Part shown: positions 54,097 to 63,158 of the stretch, piece by piece
How the letters are laid out: each line of letters begins with the position of its first letter
Numbering within the stretch: position 1 is the stretch's first letter
NCBI GenBank assembly: GCA_027493525.1
Contig: JAOSKN010000002.1
Coordinates: 1,707,326 to 1,771,325, forward strand
Direction of reading: 5' to 3'
From: Planctomycetota bacterium
GTDB lineage: Bacteria; Planctomycetota; SZUA-567; H5-PLA8
Length of the DNA stretch: 64,000 nt
The notes under the pieces: generated by a model
What the model was told of the DNA's origin: nothing
What the model saw: only the letters and a program-made list of their open reading frames with translations
Database searches by the model: none
Translations under genes and position numbers: made by a program

Positions 54097-55419
54097 TCAG
54101 GGTTGTTTCTCGATCTGCTCCTGCCCTCCGAGGTAGGGGCGCAGGACTTCGGGGACCACGATGGAGCCGTCGGCCTGCTGGTAGTGCTCCCAGAGCGTGG
54201 CCTGGATGCGGGGCAGGGCGAGGCCCGAGCCGTTGAGGGTGTGGACGAACTGGGGCTTCCCGCCGCCGTCGGGCTTGTAGCGGAGGTTGCTGCGGCGGGC
54301 CTGGTAGTCGGTGAAGTTCGAGCAGCTCGAGACCTCCAGCCACTTGCCGGTGGCCGGCGCCCAGACTTCAAGGTCGTAGGTCTTCGCGGCGCTGAACCCC
54401 AGGTCGCCGGTGCAGAGGCAGATCGCGCGGTAGGGGAGCCTGAGTTTCTGGAGCAGGGCCTCGGCGTCGGCGGTGAGGGACTCGTGTTCGGCCCAGCTCG
54501 TCTCGGGGGTCGTGTACTTGAGGATCTCGACCTTGTTGAACTGGTGGACGCGGAGGATGCCGCGGGTGTCGGCGCCGGCGCCGCCGGCCTCGCGGCGGAA
54601 GCAGGCGGAGAAGGCGCAGAACTTCCGCGGCAGGTCGCGCTCGGCGAGCATCTCGTCGCGGTGGAAGGCGGTGACGGGGACCTCGGCGGTGGGGATGGCG
54701 AAAAGCTTGTCCTCGTTGGCGTAGTACATCTGGTCGAGGAACTTCGGCAACTGCCCGGAGCCGAAGAGGGTCTTCTCGTTGACGAGGTAGGGCGGGAGGA
54801 CTTCGCGGTAGCCGGCCTTGCGGTGCTCGTCGAGGAACCACGCGACGAGGGCGCGCTCGAGCCGCGCGCCGTCGCCGCAGAGAAAGTAGAAGCCCGAGCC
54901 GGCGACTTTGGCGCCGCGGGCGCAGTCGAGGATGCCCAGGTCCTCGCCGAGTTCGTACTGGTACTTGGGCTTGAACTCGAAGCGCTTGGGCTCGCCCCAG
55001 GTCCGCACGACCGGGTTGTCCGCGGCGCTCTTGCCTCCGGGGACGCTTTCGTGGGGCACGTTGGGGATCCAGTGGCGCATGCGGTCCTGCTGGGTCTCGG
55101 CCTTGGCGAAGGCGAAGGCCTGCTCCTGGATCCGCGCGTCGAGTTCGGCGCCCTGGGCCTTCAGCGCGTCGATGGCCTGCTGCGCCTCGGCGCGCGCGGC
55201 GTCGCCGGCGGCGGCCTTGAGCTTGCCCATCAGCGGGCCGATCAGCTTGGAGAGCTTGTTCTTCTCGGCGGCGAGGCGGTCGTTCTCGGCCTGGGCCTGG
55301 CGGCGCTGCGCGTCGAGTTCGGCGAACTTTTCGAGGTCCACGTGCGCGTCGGCGCCTTTGGCCTCGAGCGCGCGGCGGACCTGTTCGAGGTTGGCGAGGA
55401 TGAACTTGGTATCGAGCAT
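54097..55419 (-). CDS. serS: seryl-tRNA synthetase
   Basis: A 440-residue class II aminoacyl-tRNA synthetase charging tRNA-Ser. The N-terminal ~110 residues form the long coiled-coil arm (LDAQRRQAQAENDRLAAEKNKLSKLIGPLMGKLK ...). The catalytic core holds YREVLPPYLVNEKTLFGSGQLPKF, LFAIPTAEVPVTAFHRDEML, motif 2 (KFCAFSACFRREAGGAGADTRGILRVHQFNKVEI) and motif 3 (NGSGLALPRIQATLWEHYQQADGSIVVPEVLRPYL). Length and order are normal. It is the only aminoacyl-tRNA synthetase in the window. Confidence 0.96.
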   Translation of the reverse strand: MLDTKFILANLEQVRRALEAKGADAHVDLEKFAELDAQRRQAQAENDRLAAEKNKLSKLIGPLMGKLKAAAGDAARAEAQQAIDALKAQGAELDARIQEQAFAFAKAETQQDRMRHWIPNVPHESVPGGKSAADNPVVRTWGEPKRFEFKPKYQYELGEDLGILDCARGAKVAGSGFYFLCGDGARLERALVAWFLDEHRKAGYREVLPPYLVNEKTLFGSGQLPKFLDQMYYANEDKLFAIPTAEVPVTAFHRDEMLAERDLPRKFCAFSACFRREAGGAGADTRGILRVHQFNKVEILKYTTPETSWAEHESLTADAEALLQKLRLPYRAICLCTGDLGFSAAKTYDLEVWAPATGKWLEVSSCSNFTDYQARRSNLRYKPDGGGKPQFVHTLNGSGLALPRIQATLWEHYQQADGSIVVPEVLRPYLGGQEQIEKQP

Positions 55420-55594
55420 CGTGCGTCCTTTCGACCCGAATGCAGAAAGTCAGGCGTTCGGAAATAGCCGAAGCGCCGCGCGGCAGCAAACGGAAGTCGC
55501 GTGGGATTCGCAAACCGCGCGGTCGGGCGGAATCTCCTTGTGCCAAGCGCCCGCGCGTAGGCTAGAATAGGTAGCGAGTCGTATCGGCCGGACC

Positions 55595-57176
55595 ATGCAA
55601 CGGGCCAAGCGTATGGAAGTCTCCATTCTATACTGCAACCGCTGCGGCGTGCGGGTCTCCAGCGAAGACTTGCAGTTAGGGCGCGCGCTGGTCGAGGGCG
55701 ACACGGCGTGGTGCGCGCAGTGCCGCCCCCCGGCGCCCGCGCCGAACCGCGGCCCGTCGCCGACGCGGCTGGACGCGGTGACGCCCGCGCCGGGACGCGC
55801 CGGTTCGCGCTCGCGGCTTCCAGCGGCGGCGAGCGCGCGGCGGACGGGCAGTTCCGCATCGATTACGCCGGCGGGCTCGGCGCCGCGCCTGGGGAAGGTC
55901 CGGCGGCCCGATGGCGCCGAGTCGCGCCGGAACCAACTGACGCTGGGACTCGTCGCGCTGGGGATCGGGCTGGCGGTGCTGGGCCTGGGGCTCTTCTCGC
56001 GCGGCGGCATGAAATCCGACGAGCGAACCAACCGCCAAGGCAAGGCCGTGCCGCCGCGCGACGCGCTCGCGGAAGGGCAGCACCCGGACCGATCGGTCCA
56101 GGCGCAGCCGCGCGAGGAGGCCGACACGGCCGCGCCGCGCCCCGAGGCCGGCCTGGAACTCACGCCCGAACGCAAGGCCCAGCAGGCCTACGACGCGCTC
56201 TTCGAAGGGCTCGCCGAGGCCGAGCGCGAGGCGCGCATCCGGCGGATCGACGCGTTCCTTGAAAAGCACGCAGGCACCATCGCCGCGGCCCGCGCGCGTT
56301 CGGAGCGGCGGCGGCTCGAAGACGCGCTGAAGCCGCCGGCTCCCGAACCCGCGCCGGTCGAGCGCGCGCCGTCCGCCGGCGGCGAGGCGGAACCGCCCGG
56401 CGAGTCCGCGCAGGCTTTCGCCGCGCGCGTGGCGGGCCTGGCGCCCGAGGCGCAGGTGAAGGCGGTGATCGAGCGCCTGAAGCGGCTCAATCCGGACTTC
56501 GACGGCAACCTGCCCTTCGACCTGAGCGAAGGCCGGGTCGTGAAGGCGCGGCTGGTCTCCTCGAAGGTCGCGGACCTTTCGCCGCTGGGCGCGTTGCGCG
56601 AGCTGCGCGAGCTGACAATTAGGGGGCCGACGCCCTCGGAGCGGCTGCCGGCGCGGGACCTCGCGGCGCTGCAGGGGCTGCACCTCGCCGCGCTGGATAT
56701 TTCCTGCTCCATGATCCGCGATATCCGCGCACTGAAGGGGATGCCGCCTGCAGATGCTGGTGGCCAGTTGGGCGCGCATCGAGGACCTGGCGCCGCTGGA
56801 AGGCGCGCCGCTGCGCGTGGCGAGCGTCGGCGCGAACCCGATTCAGGACCTCTCGCCGCTGAAGGGCATGCAACTGGAACAGATCGACCTAGGCGACACG
56901 AAGGTCACCGACTATTCGATCCTGCGCGAGATGCCGCTGCGCGTGCTGGGCCTGCACGGCCGGCCGATCCGGGACCTCAAGGAGTTCGCGCACTTCAAGC
57001 TCACCTTCCTGCGCGTGGACGCGACGCCGGTGACGGACTTCAGCGCGCTGAAGGAGATGCCGCTGGAGGAACTCTGGTGTTCGTACAAGCCGGAGCGGGA
57101 CCGGGAACTGCTCAAGACCTTCTCCGCCTTGAAGCGGCTGAACGGGAAGCCTGCGGCGGACGTGCTGGGACAATAG
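55595..57176 (+). CDS. zinc-ribbon / membrane helix / leucine-rich-repeat protein (coding signal split by one base)
   Basis: About 526 residues once repaired. A zinc ribbon (CNRCG at 14 and CAQC at 40), a membrane helix (NQLTLGLVALGIGLAVLGLGLF, ~113-135), a Pro-rich tether and a helical piece (ELTPERKAQQAYDALFEG ... KHAGTIAAARARSERRRLEDAL) precede leucine-rich repeats (VADLSPLGALRELRELTIRG ... AALQGLHLAALDISCS). At 56745-56750 the frame changes (one extra C in CCGCCTGC) and repeats continue: IEDLAPLEGAPLRVASVGANPIQDLSPLKG ... FSALKEMPLEELWC. The first four parts parallel the protein at 40255-41562. Likely a membrane-anchored protein with an extracytoplasmic LRR domain. Confidence 0.75.
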
Positions 57177-58324
57177 GCCGGCGCAGGGGCTGGGCCTTGA
57201 GTTCCCGCAGCGCTTCGCGGGTCAGTTCGGCCATGCGCCGCTTCGTCGCGCCTTCCAGTTCGCTCCAGCCGCGCCCTTCCCTTGCCAGGGCCAGGAGCAG
57301 GCGGACCTCCGCGGCGAAGTCCGCCGCCGCGACGTGTTCGGCGCCGATCCCCTTCTTCCCGCCATCCAGTCCCGCCTGGTTGTGGTAGTTGCCCAGCGGC
57401 AGGGCGAGGCCCGAGGCGCGGTAGCCGGCGGCGCAGAAGGCCGTGGCTTCGCAGGCGCCCCCGTCCATCAGCCTGCGCTGGTAGCGGAAGGACGGGTCGT
57501 CCTTCTTCAGGCGCTCGCAGGCCTGCCGCAGGGCCTCGGTAAGCGGGGCGTCGAAGAGGCTGGCGCGGTCGCCCACGCGAACGATGACGCCGCCGCCCTG
57601 CGGCGCGTGAGGCAGCGCGCGCGAGCACTCCAGCGAGAGGACGCGCGCGTCCTTCGGCAGCAGGCGCTCGTGGACCGCCCAGAGCGAGCCCAGGAAGCCC
57701 ACCTCTTCCGCGCGCGTGAAGAGCGCCCAGAGGGCCGTATCCCGGCGCTTGCCGCGGGAGAGTTCGTCGAGCACGCAGAGCGCGGCGGCCGCGCCAAGCA
57801 GGTCGTCGCAGCAGCGCGCGACCACCTTCCCCTTGCGCAGCGAGAAGCCCGGAAAGCGCCACATCGCGAACCCGCCGGGCTCGGCCGTGCCCGAGACGAG
57901 CTTAGCGCGCGCGGCCTGAAGCCGGCCGCCTGCACCGGAGGCCCGTTCCAGCACGCCCCGCCCGGTGGGCCCGGGCTGGCCGCGGCGAAAGAACTCCAGC
58001 TTCGATCCGCGCACGGCATGTTTGAGGCTCACGCCGCCCCTGAAGGCCAGGTGCACGCGCGCGCCGTCGACGTCCTCGATCCAGAAGCCCGGATGGTCCA
58101 GGTGCGCCACGAGGACGAGGGGGCGCCTTGGCTCGGGCGGCGGATCGCGGATAGCCGAGCAGCAGGTTGCCCGCGCCGTCGCGCGTGCAGAAGAGGCCAG
58201 GCCGGGCGGCGGCGAAGGCCTCGATGTGGGCGGCGGGAAGGTCCTCGCGGAACGCGGCGGTGGGGCATTCCAGGAGCCCGCGGGCGAGTTCCAGCCAGGC
58301 GGCGGTCCGGTCGTTCGCGGGCAT
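57112..58324 (-). CDS. M42-like metallopeptidase (coding signal split by one base)
   Basis: A ~403-residue aminopeptidase-like protein. The N-terminus (AAWLELARGLLECPTAAFREDLPAA ... GAGNLLLGYP) reads from ATG 58324. At a G5 run on the + strand (58119-58123) one base too many shifts the frame; the protein continues LVLVAHLDHPGFWIEDVDG. Expected metal and catalytic residues follow: His/Asp in AHLDHPG, Asp in CCDDLLGAAAAL, paired Glu in TRAEEVGFLGS and a late His in NYHNQAG. The family removes N-terminal residues from peptides in the cytoplasm. The 3' end overlaps the convergent LRR gene by 65 bp. Confidence 0.8.
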
Positions 58325-58659
58325 GAATAGGGCCTCCGGCGGCGAGTCTCACCTGAAGCGGGGCACGATACTACGAGTCGCGGGCGTGAACAGCGCAGCA
58401 GCGGACGGGTACGGGGCTCCGGATCGCATCCGGCGGGGTGGAAGCGGGAGCCCGAAAAACGTTGTGCTGCAAAACACCCGTTGGCCGGACCAACAGGACC
58501 CGCATGCCGGAAGTGACCAGGAATGGCAAGGGTTCACGCGTGCATTCCGCCTTCCCCGCGGACCCGAGGCCCATGGCCGGGACCGGTTTGGAATCCTCTC
58601 GTTGGTACGCGCATTGCCATGCTCCTCGTGGGTCAACGGGGTTGAGTGGGAGGAAGGGC
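58325..58659. other. intergenic region before the subtilase
   Basis: 335 bp between divergent genes. The open frame here is not protein-like. It contains a small perfect hairpin CCGGAT-CGC-ATCCGG (58419-58433). A GGAGG ribosome site for the subtilase lies at about 58649. No promoter could be assigned. Confidence 0.5.
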
Positions 58660-61600
58660 ATGGCCACGAGGAAGCTATCAAGCGGCTCGGCGGTCTTCGC
58701 GTTGGCGTGCCTGGCGTGCTCGGGCGCGTGGGGCGGGGAGTGGCGGCGGCCGGATGCGATCAAGCCGGTCCGCAGCCCCGAGCAGCATACCGGCCCGCGG
58801 GTGGGGCAGCGGCTGGTGCAGGTGACGAACTTCATCCGGGCCGCCGAGGCGCGGCAGCAGTACAACGTGGACGGGGCGGGGCTGACCGTGGCGGTCCTCG
58901 ATACGGGCCTCAACACGAGCCACGTGGACTTCGCCGGGCGGGTGGCCGCGCAGGTCAACTACACCTCGGACAACGGCGGGAACCAGAACAACGCGACCGA
59001 CGGGGACGGGCACGGCACGAACGTGGGCGGGATCATCTGCGCCGGGGCGGACCACATCGGGATGGCGCCGGGCGCGCGGATCGTGCCGATCAAGGTGCTG
59101 AGCAACAACGGGTCGGGGACCTTCACCGCGATCGAGAACGGGCTGCTCTGGGTCATCAACAACCGCGCGACCTACAACATCTCGGTCGTGAACATGTCGC
59201 TGGGTTCGGCGACGAACGACACGACGGCCCCGCCGACGTCCGACACGATGCGCGCGCGCATCCGCACCCTGCGCGACGCCGGCGTGGTCGTCTGCGTGGC
59301 CGCGGGCAACGACTTTTACGAGTTCAACAGCCAGCAGGGCATGGGCTATCCGGCGAACATCCCCGAGTGCATCAGCGTGGGCGCGGTCTTCGACGCCAAC
59401 GTGGGACAACGCAGCTACGGCGGCCCGATCGCGTACTCGACGGCGGCCGGCCGGATCACGCCCTTCTCGCAGCGCCTGCATGAATCGGTCTCCTCGACGG
59501 TCCGCACGGACATCTTCGCGCCGGGCGCGCCGGTGACGAGTTCGGGGATCAGCGGGACCCACGGCGAATCGACGCAGGACGGGACCAGCCAGGCGACGCC
59601 CGTCACCGCGGGCGTGATCCTGCTGATGCAACAACTGTATCTGCGCCAGAACGGCTCGCTGCCCAGCGTGGACCAGCTCGAAGGCTGGCTGCGCTCGGGC
59701 GGCGTGAGCATCAACGACGGGGACGACGAGGACGACAACGTCGCCAACACGGGCCGGAATTTCATCCGCCTCGACGCGCTCTCCGCGCTCCAGGCCGTCG
59801 CGGGCGGCGCTCCGCCGCCGCCGCCGCAGGCGCCGGTCATCACCGCGCAGCCGGCCTCGCAGACGGTGACCGTCGGCCAGGGCGCCACCTTCCAGGTTGC
59901 CGCGTCGGGCTCGGGCCTGAGCTACCAGTGGCAGGTGAACAACGCGAACATCGGCGGGGCGACGTCCTCGAGCTACACCTTCGCCAACGCGCAGCTCTCC
60001 GACAGCGGCAAGGTCTTCCGCTGCGTGGTGAGCAACGGCTCGGGGAGCGCGACGAGCAACGGCGCGACGCTGACCGTGCAGCAGGCGCAGTCCGGCGCGG
60101 TGGCGCTGCAGAACGGCGTGGGCGTCTCCTCCAGCGTGACCCTGAATGCCTGGAAGCACTACTACCTCGACGTGCCGGCCGGCGCGACGAGCCTGACCGT
60201 CGCGACCACCGGGGCAAGCGCCGACGTGGACCTGTACGTGCGCCTCGGCAGCCAGCCCGACCTGAGCACCTGGAACTTCCGGCCCTATACGGCCAGCGGC
60301 AACGAGAGCGTGCAGGCGACCGCCACCACGAATCCCTCGATTCAGGCCGGGCGCTGGTACTGTTCGGTGCACGGCTATGCGGCCGGCAATTTCACCATCA
60401 CGGCGACCTATATCGTGCCCAACGTGAACCACCCGCCGGCATTCCTGTCCGGCCTCTCGGTCGTGCCGAACCCCGCGCAAGTCGGGCAGACGGTGACCTT
60501 CACCGCCCTGGCCGACGACGAGGACGGCGACCCGCTGAGCTACAGTTGGAGCTTCAGCAACGGCGGGAGCGCCTCGGGCGCGAGCGTCACGCGGGTCTTC
60601 AACTCGGCCGGGACGTACACCGGCACGGTGACGGTCAGCGACGGGCAGGCCTCGATCGGCGATTCGATCCAGGTCGTGGTGCTGGCGCCGGTGGCGATCA
60701 CCGGGCAGCCGGGGGCGCAGACGGTGAGCGTGGGGCAATCGGCCGCCTTCCAGGTCACGGCGACGGGATCGGCGCTGAATTACCAGTGGCAGGTGAACGG
60801 CGCGAACATCGGCGGGGCGACGTCCTCGAGCTACACCTTCGCCAACGCGCAACTCTCCGACAGCGGCAAGGTCTTCCGCTGCGTGGTGAGCAACACGCTG
60901 GGGAGCGCGACGAGCGACGGCGCGACGCTGACGGTGCAGAGCGCGCCACCGCCGCCGCCTCCGCCGCCGCCGGGCGATGCGCAGGAGTTGCAGAATGGCG
61001 TGAGCGTCGCGTCGAGCGTCTCGTACCACGTCTGGCGGGACTTCTACATCGAGGCGCCCGCGGGCGCGACGAACCTCACGATCCGGACCACCAACGCGAA
61101 CGCCGACGTGGACCTGTACGTGCGCCGCGGGAGTCTGCCGGAGCTGGACGCGTACGACTTCCGGCCCTACACGGACAGCGGGAACGAGACGGTTCAGGTG
61201 ACGGCGTCGACGAATCCCGCGCTCCAGGCCGGACGCTGGTACGTCTCGGTGTACGGCTACGCGGCCGGGAGCTTCACGCTCACGGCGACCTATACCGTGC
61301 CGAACGCGAACACGCCGCCGTTCTTCACCGCGGGCGTGGGCGCGGCGCCGAACCCCGCGCAGGCCGGGCAGGCGGTGCAGTTCTCGGCCTCGGCCGGCGA
61401 CAGCGACGGCGACACGCTGAGCTATTCGTGGAGCTTCGGCGACGGCTCGAACGGCGCGGGCGCGAACCCCGCGCACGCCTACGCCGCGGCGGGGACCTAC
61501 ACGGCCACGGTGACGGTCAGCGACGGGCAGGCCTCGATCTCGGCCTCGGCGCAGGTGGTGGTGGAAGCCGCCGGGGGCGGGGCCGAACCGCTGCAGCTCA

Positions 61601-61995
61601 CGCGGATGATCCTGGCCGTCAACTTCCGCCTCGCGAACCGGGACACGGCATCCGTGCAGGGTTACCTGCCGGTCGATCCGCTCCTCGCGACCGAAGGTCT
61701 GGCGGTGCAGGTGAACCTGGGCGGCGTGCAGCGGACGTTCACCCTGGACCGCCGTGGTATGGGGCGGATCGGCGAAGGCAGCTTCCGGCTCCTCCCGCGC
61801 AGCAACGGTCGATTCGTGCTCACGCTGCGCGGAAACTTCGCCTCGGATTGGGCCGACGAAGGCATGCTCAACGCGACCGTGCGCTACGTCCCGGTCCGGA
61901 TGCCGATCCAGATCGTGGTGGACGGCCAGGCCTACGAAGGCGAACGGACGCTGTCCTATACGGCCACTGCCGGCCGGTCCGGCCAAGCGCGCTGA
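58660..61995 (+). CDS. secreted subtilisin-like protease with duplicated Ig-PPC-PKD modules
   Basis: A 1,111-residue exported S8 protease. Counting from ATG 58660 (GGAGG about 8 bases upstream), residues 1-25 are a signal peptide. The catalytic triad is D81 (VAVLDTGLN), H118 (DGHGTNVGG) and S310 (DGTSQATPV), with oxyanion N217 (AAGNDF). After a Pro-rich linker two tandem modules follow, each with an Ig-like domain (SYQWQVNNANIGG), a PPC domain (ADVDLYVRLGSQPDL) and a PKD domain (DGDPLSYSWSFSNGG). A ~150-residue C-terminal domain ends the protein. PPC and PKD domains aid secretion and substrate binding. A strong terminator follows. Confidence 0.92.
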   Translation: MATRKLSSGSAVFALACLACSGAWGGEWRRPDAIKPVRSPEQHTGPRVGQRLVQVTNFIRAAEARQQYNVDGAGLTVAVLDTGLNTSHVDFAGRVAAQVNYTSDNGGNQNNATDGDGHGTNVGGIICAGADHIGMAPGARIVPIKVLSNNGSGTFTAIENGLLWVINNRATYNISVVNMSLGSATNDTTAPPTSDTMRARIRTLRDAGVVVCVAAGNDFYEFNSQQGMGYPANIPECISVGAVFDANVGQRSYGGPIAYSTAAGRITPFSQRLHESVSSTVRTDIFAPGAPVTSSGISGTHGESTQDGTSQATPVTAGVILLMQQLYLRQNGSLPSVDQLEGWLRSGGVSINDGDDEDDNVANTGRNFIRLDALSALQAVAGGAPPPPPQAPVITAQPASQTVTVGQGATFQVAASGSGLSYQWQVNNANIGGATSSSYTFANAQLSDSGKVFRCVVSNGSGSATSNGATLTVQQAQSGAVALQNGVGVSSSVTLNAWKHYYLDVPAGATSLTVATTGASADVDLYVRLGSQPDLSTWNFRPYTASGNESVQATATTNPSIQAGRWYCSVHGYAAGNFTITATYIVPNVNHPPAFLSGLSVVPNPAQVGQTVTFTALADDEDGDPLSYSWSFSNGGSASGASVTRVFNSAGTYTGTVTVSDGQASIGDSIQVVVLAPVAITGQPGAQTVSVGQSAAFQVTATGSALNYQWQVNGANIGGATSSSYTFANAQLSDSGKVFRCVVSNTLGSATSDGATLTVQSAPPPPPPPPPGDAQELQNGVSVASSVSYHVWRDFYIEAPAGATNLTIRTTNANADVDLYVRRGSLPELDAYDFRPYTDSGNETVQVTASTNPALQAGRWYVSVYGYAAGSFTLTATYTVPNANTPPFFTAGVGAAPNPAQAGQAVQFSASAGDSDGDTLSYSWSFGDGSNGAGANPAHAYAAAGTYTATVTVSDGQASISASAQVVVEAAGGGAEPLQLTRMILAVNFRLANRDTASVQGYLPVDPLLATEGLAVQVNLGGVQRTFTLDRRGMGRIGEGSFRLLPRSNGRFVLTLRGNFASDWADEGMLNATVRYVPVRMPIQIVVDGQAYEGERTLSYTATAGRSGQAR
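59923..60036 (+). repeat. internal direct repeat of the subtilase gene, copy 1
   Basis: 114 bp within the first Ig-like module. Copy 2 at 60781-60894 matches at 111 of 114 positions, 858 bp (286 codons) downstream. The flanking PPC and PKD segments are far more diverged. Confidence 0.9.
60781..60894 (+). repeat. internal direct repeat of the subtilase gene, copy 2
   Basis: The second Ig-like module, nearly identical to 59923-60036 at DNA level, including synonymous positions. Confidence 0.9.
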
Positions 61996-62023
61996 TACGG
62001 CGCCCTCCCGCGCGCACGGCCGA

Positions 62024-62060
62024 CGGGGCGGGTCCTTCGCGGGATCCGCCCCGTTTTCTT
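62024..62060 (+). terminator. intrinsic terminator of the subtilase gene
   Basis: CGGGGCGGGTCC / GGATCCGCCCCG, a 12-bp stem with one G-U pair and a TTCGCG loop, followed by TTTTCTT, 28 bp past the stop codon. Confidence 0.9.
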
Positions 62061-62088
62061 GACGCGGTGGACGGGTACATGGCGGGGA

Positions 62089-62907
62089 TCATGGTCCACT
62101 CAACCCGCTTAGCCTGCGGGCGATGGCGCCGGCGTCGCGCGGGCGGCGGGACGGGTCGCGCTCCAGGAGCGCCTCCACCAGCTCGCGCAGTTCGAGGGGT
62201 AGGTCAAGCAGCAGCGGCGGCAAGGGCGCGCGGCGCACGGCCTCCAGGATCGCGGGGGGCGCGTCGGTGTTCAGGCCGAAGGGGCGCGTCCCCGTGAGCA
62301 TCTCGAAGAGCACCACGCCCAGCGACCAGAGGTCGGCCGAGCGCGAGATGGGCGCGCCGCGCAGGAGTTCCGGCGCGATGTAGGAAGGCGTGCCGAGCAC
62401 GATCCCGCCTGGCCGGGTCGCGCCTTCGCCCACGACCGAACCGAGGTCGCAGAGGACCGCGCGGCTCGGACAGAGCATCACGTTCGGCGGCTTCAGGTCG
62501 GCGTGAACGAGGTCTCGTGCGTGCAGGCAGCCCAAGGCGCCGGCCACTTCGGAGCCGATGCGCGCGGCCTCGGCCGGCGGCAGGCCCGCCCCAGGCGTCT
62601 CTCGGAGCCGGTGATGCAAGGGCCGCCCGTCGAGGAACTCCTGGACGACGTAACAGCCTTCCTCCAGTTCCCCGCTGGCCAGGATCCGGACCAGATTGGG
62701 GTGGCGCGTTTGCAGGCCGAGTGTGGCTTCGCCCAACAGCCGCTGGCGTAGTTCCGGATAGCGGGGATCGCCGCGGGGCACGAACTTCACCGCGATCTGT
62801 GTGCCGTCCGGCTCCTGTATCCCCCGGTATACCTGCGTCTCCCCGCCTCGACCGATCCGCTCGACCAGGGCGTAAAGGCCTATCCTTTTAGGCGTAGCTG
62901 AATCCAT
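62089..62907 (-). CDS. Ser/Thr protein kinase (single-domain)
   Basis: A 272-residue soluble Hanks-type kinase that is almost only the catalytic domain. Seen: glycine loop GRGGETQVYRG (19-29), Lys in IAVKFV (K41), catalytic loop VHADLKPPNVM, and LCDLGS in place of DFG (Phe to Leu), then GTPSYIAPELLRGAPISRSADLWSLGVVLFEMLTGTRPF. The DLG form keeps the metal-binding Asp, so activity is plausible. There is no membrane anchor or sensor. It is divergent from the porin gene. Confidence 0.92.
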   Translation of the reverse strand: MDSATPKRIGLYALVERIGRGGETQVYRGIQEPDGTQIAVKFVPRGDPRYPELRQRLLGEATLGLQTRHPNLVRILASGELEEGCYVVQEFLDGRPLHHRLRETPGAGLPPAEAARIGSEVAGALGCLHARDLVHADLKPPNVMLCPSRAVLCDLGSVVGEGATRPGGIVLGTPSYIAPELLRGAPISRSADLWSLGVVLFEMLTGTRPFGLNTDAPPAILEAVRRAPLPPLLLDLPLELRELVEALLERDPSRRPRDAGAIARRLSGLSGP

Positions 62908-63045
62908 AAGCGCCTTCCTTCAAAAAGGATACGCGGGCGAATTTCGGCCGGCAGCTCAGATTGCACCACGAGCTTTCCAATGTGTCTCTGTTAAGGCTTA
63001 GTATGTAACAGGTTGTGAGTTCTGAAGTTTGAAGAGGTTAGCTCT

Positions 63046-63073
63046 TGACGGGTAGGGCAATATCGATAGCCTA
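63046..63073 (+). promoter_or_regulatory. candidate promoter of the porin gene
   Basis: TTGACG (63046-63051), a 16-bp spacer and TAGCCT (63068-63073), about 85 bp before the porin ATG. The -35 is good and the -10 weak. Confidence 0.35.
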
Positions 63074-63158
63074 TTACGGCTTAAACCTGTGCAGATCGCT
63101 TGCGGCGGCACTTGAATGAGTGCTCAGGTGCATGTTGCAAGCCTGGGAGGGATTGAGA

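Noticed and set aside
58438-58659. N-terminal extension of the subtilase
   Set aside because: The sequence before 58660 is not protein-like, whereas 58660 has a strong ribosome site and begins a signal peptide.
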